Assembly: GCA_900318275.1 (NCBI GenBank) | Contig: ONJY01000007.1 | Coordinates: 1 to 64,000 of the forward strand | Source: an uncultured Bacteroidales bacterium | Lineage (GTDB): Bacteria > Bacteroidota > Bacteroidia > Bacteroidales > P3 | Length of the DNA stretch: 64,000 bases | Reading direction: 5' to 3' | Shown: positions 36,153-41,571 of the stretch, piece after piece | Layout: each line of letters begins with the position of its first letter | Numbering within the stretch: the stretch's first letter is position 1 | Notes under the pieces: model-generated | Told to the model about the DNA's origin: nothing | The model's database searches: none | What the model saw: the letters and a program-made list of their open reading frames with translations, nothing else | Position numbers and translations under genes: made by a program

Positions 36153-36637
36153 ACGACATGAAGACTACAGAAGCAGACATACGTTTTATGCGCGAGGCCA
36201 TACGTCTGGCCGACGAGAGCGTGGCACGCGGCGGCGGCCCCTTCGGCGCCGTCGTCGTGAAGGACGGCAGGATACTGGCCGGGGCCTCCAACAGCGTGAC
36301 CCTCGACAACGACCCCACGGCCCATGCCGAAGTCAACGCCATACGCCAGGCCTGCCGCGAGCTGGGCACCTTCGACCTCAAGGGGAGTGTCATCTATGCC
36401 TCGTGCGAGCCCTGTCCCATGTGTCTCGGCGCCATCTACTGGGCCGGCATCGAGCGCATCTACTACGCCAACACGCGCGCTGACGCCGCCGCTGCCGACT
36501 TCGCCGACGGCTTCATCTACGAGGATATGGGCAAGCCCCTCGCCGAGCGCACTCTTCCCATCATACCGCTGCTGCGCGACGAGGCGTTGCACACCTTCCG
36601 CCGCTGGCAGGAGAAGGCCGACAAGACTGTGTACTGA
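36149..36637 (+). CDS. guaD: Guanine deaminase-like nucleoside deaminase
   Basis: 162 aa zinc deaminase of the cytidine deaminase-like fold, most like the small Bacillus-type guanine deaminase that converts guanine to xanthine. Zinc/catalytic motifs: HAEVNA (H59, E61) and PCPMC (C89, C92). SCEPCPMCLGAIYWAGI and the C-terminal FIYEDMGKPLAERTLPI resemble GuaD more than tRNA adenosine deaminase TadA. ATG overlaps the stop of the cation efflux gene (ATGA). The methyltransferase gene starts 7 nt later. Confidence 0.85.
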   Translation: MNDMKTTEADIRFMREAIRLADESVARGGGPFGAVVVKDGRILAGASNSVTLDNDPTAHAEVNAIRQACRELGTFDLKGSVIYASCEPCPMCLGAIYWAGIERIYYANTRADAAAADFADGFIYEDMGKPLAERTLPIIPLLRDEALHTFRRWQEKADKTVY

Positions 36638-36644
36638 CCGTCCC

Positions 36645-37163
36645 GTGGAACTTATCACCATATACGACAGCCCCCTAGGCCCCATCACGCTGGCCTCCGA
36701 CGGCTATGCCGTCACGGGTGTCCGCTTCGGGGTCATGAGTGGAATAGATGCTGTAGACGCTATAGATTCCATAGACATATTCTGCAAAACCCGATGCTGG
36801 CTCGACCTCTACTTCTCTGGCCGGTGCCCCGATTTCCTGCCGCCGCTGAAGCCTTGCGGCACCGCCTTCCAGCAGCGCGTATGGCAGGCTTTGCGGGAGA
36901 TACCTTACGGTGTGACCACCACTTACGGCGCCGTAGCCCGGCGTGTGGGCTGCCGCTCGGCGCAGGCTGTCGGACAGGCTGTCGGCCGCAACCCCATAGC
37001 CATCATCGTCCCCTGCCACCGTGTCGTCGGCAGCGACGGGTCTTTGACCGGCTACGCCTACGGCTTGGAGAAGAAGAATTATTTGTTGGCTTTGGAATCT
37101 AAATCATCTGCATTGCCGCTGCCACCGCCTCACGGTAACGGGGTAGCGAGGTGGCCTTCATGA
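36645..37163 (+). CDS. ogt: Methylated-DNA--protein-cysteine methyltransferase
   Basis: 172 aa suicide DNA-repair protein. Start is GTG at 36645 (VELITIYDSPLGPI), 7 nt after guaD. Active site PCHRVVG (Cys124), Arg-finger helix FQQRVWQALREIPYGVTTTYGAVA. Oddities: residues 33-45 (GIDAVDAIDSIDI) are encoded by a 9-bp tandem repeat, and the usual end (KNYLLALE) runs on for about 20 residues because the frame crosses the 3' end of the convergent dus gene by 65 bp. The function should be intact. Confidence 0.9.
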   Translation: MELITIYDSPLGPITLASDGYAVTGVRFGVMSGIDAVDAIDSIDIFCKTRCWLDLYFSGRCPDFLPPLKPCGTAFQQRVWQALREIPYGVTTTYGAVARRVGCRSAQAVGQAVGRNPIAIIVPCHRVVGSDGSLTGYAYGLEKKNYLLALESKSSALPLPPPHGNGVARWPS

Positions 37164-38001
37164 CGGCCTTCTTCTGCTTGTGGGGGATGTCTATGTATTC
37201 CCAGAAGGCATGCAGCCGCGCGAGAATCTGGCTGTCGCCGCAGAGGGCCTCCACGGCGTGGCGGTAGACGATGGCGTGCATGTCGTGCAACACCTGCGCT
37301 GGCTCCTTGTCGCCGGTCATCCAAGGCCGCGCCAGCAAGCCCCTGCCTATCATCACCCCCTTGAGCTTTGTGCCAGCCCAATTTTCAACTTTCAATTTTC
37401 CATTCTCAATTTCCCCGATGTCGCCGTTGTAGACAAGGGGATGTCTGCTTGACTCGTAGAAGCGGCAGAAGGCCTCGCGGTCGGCCGTGCCCTTGTACTG
37501 CTGCCGCCCGAGGCGCGGGTGCAGCGTGACGTGGATGAGCGGCATCTCGTTGATGATCGGCATCGCCGCCAGCCCCTCGTCTATGCTCTCCTGCCCAAGG
37601 CGCATCTTCACAGAGAACAGCACCTCGGGCCTCCGCAGCATCTCACGCTGTATCTCCTCTATGCGGTCGGGATGCTGCAGCAGTCCGCTTCCGCGTCCGG
37701 CCTTCACCTGCATGGGGAACGGACAGCCCATATTGAGGTCTATGCGCCGCCATCCCTGCTCTTGCAAGGCGTCGCAGAGGCGTGCGAACTCGTCGCCGTC
37801 AGCGGCTATCACCTGTGGCACCGTCGGCACGCCGGCGTTGGCCTCCGGGTCGGTGTCGCGCAAGTCCTTCTTGCGAACTTCCCCCTTCTCAATCCTCACA
37901 AACGGCGTGTAATACTCATCCACCCCGCCGACGCACTCATGGTGCGCCCGCCGGTAGACGGCATCGGTATAGCCCTGCAAGGGGGCAAAGGCGATATACA
38001 T
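37099..38001 (-). CDS. dus: tRNA-dihydrouridine synthase
   Basis: 300 aa flavoenzyme that reduces uridine in tRNA D-loops with FMN and NADPH. FAPLQGYTD at the N terminus, catalytic Cys93 in LNMGCPFPMQVKAGRGSGLL, FSVKMRLG, HVTLHPRLGRQQYKG (family HxR), LVYNGDI and GVMIGRGLLARPW. Between the last two motifs, ENGKLKVEN (bases 37381-37413) is encoded by an iterated AATT/TTTTC-type tract like that in phzF. The gene is last in a minus-strand operon and overlaps the convergent methyltransferase gene. Confidence 0.92.
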   Translation of the reverse strand: MYIAFAPLQGYTDAVYRRAHHECVGGVDEYYTPFVRIEKGEVRKKDLRDTDPEANAGVPTVPQVIAADGDEFARLCDALQEQGWRRIDLNMGCPFPMQVKAGRGSGLLQHPDRIEEIQREMLRRPEVLFSVKMRLGQESIDEGLAAMPIINEMPLIHVTLHPRLGRQQYKGTADREAFCRFYESSRHPLVYNGDIGEIENGKLKVENWAGTKLKGVMIGRGLLARPWMTGDKEPAQVLHDMHAIVYRHAVEALCGDSQILARLHAFWEYIDIPHKQKKAVMKATSLPRYREAVAAAMQMI

Positions 38002-38006
38002 GCTGA

Positions 38007-39038
38007 TTATTCGTAGTGGCGGATGCGGACGTCGATGGCGGGGAGCTGGGCGGGGATCCCGCTGACGTCGGTGTCGCCGTAGTGGTAGGGGAAGAGCGCC
38101 TTGGGGTTCACCATCTTGGCGGCATTCACCAGCTGCTCGGAGGTCATGGTGTAGGGCTGGTTGCAGGAGAGGAAGGCGATGTCGATGTCCTTGATGTCGG
38201 CCATCTCGGGGATGTCTTCGGTGTCGCCGGCGATATATATGCGGAGGCCGTCGAGGGTGAGGATGTAGCCGTTGTCGCGCCCCTTGGGGTGGAACTGCAG
38301 ATGCTCGGCGGTGGTGTTGTAGGCAGGTACGGCCTCAAGCATGATGCCGTCGGCAAGCTGCTGTCGGTCGCCGTTGGCCATAGCGGTGCCGCTGCCGTAG
38401 AGCTCCACGCAGCGCGGATTCATGATGAGCAGCGTGCCGTCGGCGGTGAGCTGACGGATGGCGGCGGTGTCGTAATGGTCGAAGTGCTCGTGGGTGACGA
38501 GGATGATGTCGGCCTTGGGCATCGCGGCGTAGTCAACCGTGCGGCCACGCAGGTTGCTGCAGGGGTCGATGTAGAGGTTGCGTCCGTCGTACTCGATGCG
38601 TATGCTGGAGTGCATCAAGGCGTGGAGCTTCACCAGCTTGCCGCCGTTGGTGACGAAGATGTCTGTCTCCTCGGTCGTCGTCGGCTTGCCGGCCTTCTGC
38701 CAGGCGAGGATGCCGCCGTCGAGGTTGTACACCATGCCGCCGTTGGCGGCCAGCTGTGCGGCGGCCATGAGGCTGCGTTTGCCACCGCGACAGTAGACGG
38801 CCACCGAGCCCTCGATGCCTTTGATGCGCTCGGCGAAGTCGGCGGCCTTGACGTCGATGTTCTCCGCGCCGGCGAGGTGCCCCTCGGCGTATTCTTCAGG
38901 CGTGCGCACGTCGATGAGGCGCACGTCCTTCTGTGTCGTCAGCTCTGCGAACTCGTCGGCGCCGACGGTCTTGATAGCTTTGTTGGCGCAGCCGTAGAAG
39001 AGGGCCGCAAGCATGGTCATCATAAGTATACGTTTCAT
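38007..39038 (-). CDS. Lipoprotein fusing a rhodanese domain to a metallo-beta-lactamase fold hydrolase
   Basis: 343 aa. Lipoprotein signal ending LFYGC (Cys17). Residues 22-118: rhodanese domain with complete active loop CRGGKR (Cys83) and LIDVRTPEEYAEGHL. Residues 135-343: UlaG-like metallo-beta-lactamase fold with HEHFDH (183-188), IYIAGDTEDI and FPYHYGDTDV. Rhodanese plus beta-lactamase fold occurs in persulfide dioxygenases, but usually in the opposite order, cytoplasmic, and with an ETHE1-type lactamase domain; this one is exported. Substrate unknown; thiosulfate/persulfide or lactone chemistry are guesses. It starts 10 nt after the DUF1295 gene stop. Confidence 0.85.
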   Translation of the reverse strand: MKRILMMTMLAALFYGCANKAIKTVGADEFAELTTQKDVRLIDVRTPEEYAEGHLAGAENIDVKAADFAERIKGIEGSVAVYCRGGKRSLMAAAQLAANGGMVYNLDGGILAWQKAGKPTTTEETDIFVTNGGKLVKLHALMHSSIRIEYDGRNLYIDPCSNLRGRTVDYAAMPKADIILVTHEHFDHYDTAAIRQLTADGTLLIMNPRCVELYGSGTAMANGDRQQLADGIMLEAVPAYNTTAEHLQFHPKGRDNGYILTLDGLRIYIAGDTEDIPEMADIKDIDIAFLSCNQPYTMTSEQLVNAAKMVNPKALFPYHYGDTDVSGIPAQLPAIDVRIRHYE

Positions 39039-39047
39039 GGTGATTCT

Positions 39048-39995
39048 CTATTTGTTTCGTTTGCAGGCCGGGAAGAAGCGCGGTACGCTCCGGCAGTATT
39101 GCTCGTATTTGGGGTATTTGCCGCCGCTGATCTCTTCGGCCAGCGCCGAGCTGCCTTGGAACAGCACCACCAGCAACAGAGCGCCGATGACGCTCCAGTT
39201 GACGACGCCCATGCCGGCGGCTATGGAGAAGAGGTAGAAGCACACCCAGATGGCCTGCTCGGCGAAGTAGTTGGGGTGACGGCTGAGGCCCCAGAGGCCT
39301 ATGGTGTTGAACCCCTTGTTGTAGGGTGCCGGCAGCTCCTCCAGCTTCCTGCCCTCCTTGATCATGGCCCATTTGCGCGTCTGGAAGCGCCATTGCTGCT
39401 CGTCGGCCACCGTCTCCCACACGATGAACGCCAGCATCAGCACGGCGGCTACGGCGTCCATCCAGCCGAAGGGGCGGTCGGACCGCATGGCCACCAGCGC
39501 CGGGAAGGTGGTCATCAGCACCAGGGCGTTCTGGTAGACGGAGATGAAGCCCAGGTCGAAGGCCGCCCATGCCCAGCGGCTCTTGAAGGCAGGACCCGAG
39601 CGGACGACGGCCCAGCGGTAGTCCTCGACGCCCTCCCAGAACTTGAGGCGGTAGGCGCCCTTGCGGGCGAAGTTGACGGTGAGGCGTATGCCCCACAGCG
39701 TGGCCAGCACGGCCATCACCACCAGGCGTGTGTTCATGCCTCCGGCGACGGCTATCACCCACGTGTAGGCTATGGGCAGCAGGCTCCACAGCTTGTCCAT
39801 CTGGCTGTTGTTGCCTGTGGCCTCACCCACGACGAAGCAGAACGCGGCGCTGCCGGCGGCTATGATGCCCAGGGTCTTGAGCACCGCCAGCTGGCTGGCG
39901 TCGAGCGTGGGCCCTACGGCGAAATAGAGTATCGGACAGACGACGATGGACAGCACCAGTAGGGTGGCCATCAGGGGAATGTTCATTTTCTTCAT
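39048..39995 (-). CDS. DUF1295 family membrane protein (steroid 5-alpha-reductase-like)
   Basis: 315 aa with about 8-9 transmembrane helices. The C-terminal signature GLWGLSRHPNYFAEQAIWVCFYLFS and EEISGGKYPKYEQYCRSVPRFFP is the DUF1295 / isoprenylcysteine-methyltransferase-like fold (NPxYF turn binding a nucleotide cofactor). Function in bacteria is largely unknown; lipid reduction or methylation are options. It lies in the minus-strand operon between phzF-like and the rhodanese fusion with short gaps. Confidence 0.82.
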   Translation of the reverse strand: MKKMNIPLMATLLVLSIVVCPILYFAVGPTLDASQLAVLKTLGIIAAGSAAFCFVVGEATGNNSQMDKLWSLLPIAYTWVIAVAGGMNTRLVVMAVLATLWGIRLTVNFARKGAYRLKFWEGVEDYRWAVVRSGPAFKSRWAWAAFDLGFISVYQNALVLMTTFPALVAMRSDRPFGWMDAVAAVLMLAFIVWETVADEQQWRFQTRKWAMIKEGRKLEELPAPYNKGFNTIGLWGLSRHPNYFAEQAIWVCFYLFSIAAGMGVVNWSVIGALLLVVLFQGSSALAEEISGGKYPKYEQYCRSVPRFFPACKRNK

Positions 39996-40011
39996 GGAAT
40001 GCGTTATTGTG

Positions 40012-40872
40012 TTATTGTGTTAGTAATTCGCCTTCGGCCACTACGGCTGCGGTGCCTCCGACGTAGACGGTGCCGTCGGCAGCGATGCGTGTGGCCACCA
40101 CCGACGGGCGCCCCATAGCCTCGCCCTGCAGGAAGGCAAAGTCGCCCTGTTGCGGGATGACGCCGTTGACGGCCAAGTAGTGTGTCAGCGCCGCGTTGGC
40201 GGTACCTGTGGCCGACTCCTCGGGTATGCCGTACAGGGGGCCGAAGTCGCGCACATGGGCGGTGTATCCGTCTTCGGCGATGGCGAAGACGTGGAAACTG
40301 GTGGTCGCGTGTGCCTTGGTGATGTCGGCGACGGCCTCCATGTCGGGCTGCAGAGCGTTGAGGACGGCCACATCGGGCACCGGTATCATGATGTCGTTGA
40401 GGCCGGCATAGGCCACCTGCACGGGCAAATTGAGAATTGACAATTGAGAATTGACAATTGAGAAGTTCAGGCCAAGGGCTTTGTATATCTCCTCGGTGTC
40501 GGCGATGGTCTCGACGATGCGGGGCTTGGCCATCTGCATCATCACGCGCTCGCCGGCCTCAACGGCCAAGTCGCCGGCCAGCGTGTGGCACAGGCATCGC
40601 CCGTCGGCCATCCCGAGGCGGTGCAGCAGGGCGAAGGTGGCTACGGTGGCGTGTCCGCAGAGCTCCACCTCGGCCGCAGGCGTGAAGTAGCGCATGTGGT
40701 ATTCCGTCGCCGACAGCCGTCGCACGAAGGCCGTCTCGGAATAGCGTAACTCCGCCGCCACCTGCAGCATCAGCCCCTCGTCGGGGAAGTCGTCGTTCCC
40801 CAACAGCACCACGCCGGCCGGATTACCCCCGAAGGGGCGGTCGGTGAAAGCGTCGACGATATAGTAGCGCAT
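40012..40872 (-). CDS. PhzF family isomerase/epimerase-like protein
   Basis: 286 aa from MRYYIVDAFTDRPFGGNPAGVV; the frame extends nine codons upstream but this Met gives the standard PhzF N terminus. Catalytic Glu in RYSETAFV, conserved FTPAAEVELCGHATVA and a C-terminal GIPEESATGTANAAL (anion-binding loop). Two-domain diaminopimelate-epimerase fold; reaction unknown outside phenazine producers. Bases 40426-40465, an iterated AATTGAGAATTGAC tract, encode NFSIVNSQLSILN in frame between the two domains. Confidence 0.88.
   Translation of the reverse strand: MRYYIVDAFTDRPFGGNPAGVVLLGNDDFPDEGLMLQVAAELRYSETAFVRRLSATEYHMRYFTPAAEVELCGHATVATFALLHRLGMADGRCLCHTLAGDLAVEAGERVMMQMAKPRIVETIADTEEIYKALGLNFSIVNSQLSILNLPVQVAYAGLNDIMIPVPDVAVLNALQPDMEAVADITKAHATTSFHVFAIAEDGYTAHVRDFGPLYGIPEESATGTANAALTHYLAVNGVIPQQGDFAFLQGEAMGRPSVVATRIAADGTVYVGGTAAVVAEGELLTQ
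40426..40465. repeat. AATTGAGAATTGAC-type repeat inside the phzF-like gene
   Basis: Two and a half tandem units of a 14-bp word, kept in frame (reads NFSIVNSQLSILNL on the minus strand). Confidence 0.8.
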
Positions 40873-40918
40873 AGTTACTTCGCAGGCTCTTCGCTTCATA
40901 TATTTAAATCAGCGGTGC

Positions 40919-41098
40919 TCAGTTCCCCTGGCGGGGTTCCCATTTGCAGCGCACGGGCGACACTATGGCGCCTTCCTTCTTCAGGGCGTCGAAGGCCTTG
41001 TCCACCTCCTTGCGGTCGGCGTTCAACATCTTGGTTACATCGCCTGCCGACATGGGCTTGCCGGCCTCGCGCATTGCTTTCAATACTTGTTCTTTCAT
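40919..41098 (-). CDS. Small winged-helix-like regulator (59 aa)
   Basis: A 59-codon frame (MKEQVLKAMREAGKP...DRKEVDKAFDALKKEG...VSPVRCKWEPRQGN). It reads as a compact helix-turn-helix: helix 1 (VLKAMREA), helix 2 (SAGDVTKML), recognition helix (RKEVDKAFDALKKEG), then a short wing with a Cys. Similar short proteins are common in Bacteroidota, and I judge it a real gene from its composition and position. It lies 46 nt upstream of the phzF-like ATG and in the same direction, so it may regulate this operon. Confidence 0.78.
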   Translation of the reverse strand: MKEQVLKAMREAGKPMSAGDVTKMLNADRKEVDKAFDALKKEGAIVSPVRCKWEPRQGN

Positions 41099-41122
41099 TG
41101 TATCTGTATTTATAAGATTTTA

Positions 41123-41197
41123 CTATATCTTGTCACCCAATCTCTTCTGCATCACTACGGCGCAGTAAGCGTCGCCGGTGAACAGCTTCTTCGTCAT
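41123..41197 (-). CDS. Candidate 24-residue small protein
   Basis: Frame MTKKLFTGDAYCAVVMQKRLGDKI with ATG and TAG, first in the operon behind a Bacteroidota -7 box (TACCTTTG, complement of 41222-41229) and 24 nt upstream of the small winged-helix gene. It could be a leader peptide or a small protein. I do not recognise it, and at this length chance cannot be excluded. Confidence 0.35.
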   Translation of the reverse strand: MTKKLFTGDAYCAVVMQKRLGDKI

Positions 41198-41221
41198 TGT
41201 CCGTATCTGCTATTTCAGGTG

Positions 41222-41229
41222 CAAAGGTA
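41222..41229 (-). promoter_or_regulatory. Promoter -7 box of the phzF-dus operon
   Basis: TACCTTTG on the minus strand, 24 nt before the candidate small ORF and 123 nt before the winged-helix gene; the -33 box is not clear. Confidence 0.55.
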
Positions 41230-41319
41230 CATCTTTTCTTTGAATTGATAAAAAATATTTTACCAGCCTTCAGCATTGGTATTGGCAAAACGGCCTATCA
41301 CCCTCTCCAAGACCCAATC

Positions 41320-41420
41320 TTTCAACGAAAGTATAACGATACTTCGACGATACATCAACGATGTGCATCGTCGAAATATCGTTGATGTATCGTTGATGTA
41401 TCGTTGAAGTATCGTTGAAA
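41320..41420. repeat. Large hairpin built from ATCGTTGATGT units
   Basis: Arms of about 43 nt (41320-41362 and 41378-41420). The right arm is a tandem of ATCGTTGATGT/ATCGTTGAAGT words, and the left arm carries their complements with some changes. The tip holds GATGTGCATC. It occupies the gap between two minus-strand genes. Confidence 0.78.
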
Positions 41421-41495
41421 TGATGGTTGAAGCGCTTGTTTTCTGTGGGTTGTGGGGACGTCTATTTGCACCCCTTTCCGGCGCCGGATGGGGAC

Positions 41496-41537
41496 AAAAA
41501 GAGAGCCTCCGCAGGAGTGTTGGCTCCCACGGAGGCT
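41496..41537 (-). terminator. Terminator of the M16 peptidase gene
   Basis: Stem AGCCTCCGYRGGAG-type arms at 41504-41517 and 41524-41537 with one mismatch, followed on the minus strand by TCTCTTTTTG; 34 nt past the stop at 41572. Confidence 0.82.
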
Positions 41538-41571
41538 ATGATTGTGAACCTGTTAGGCCCGGCTAATGGAT

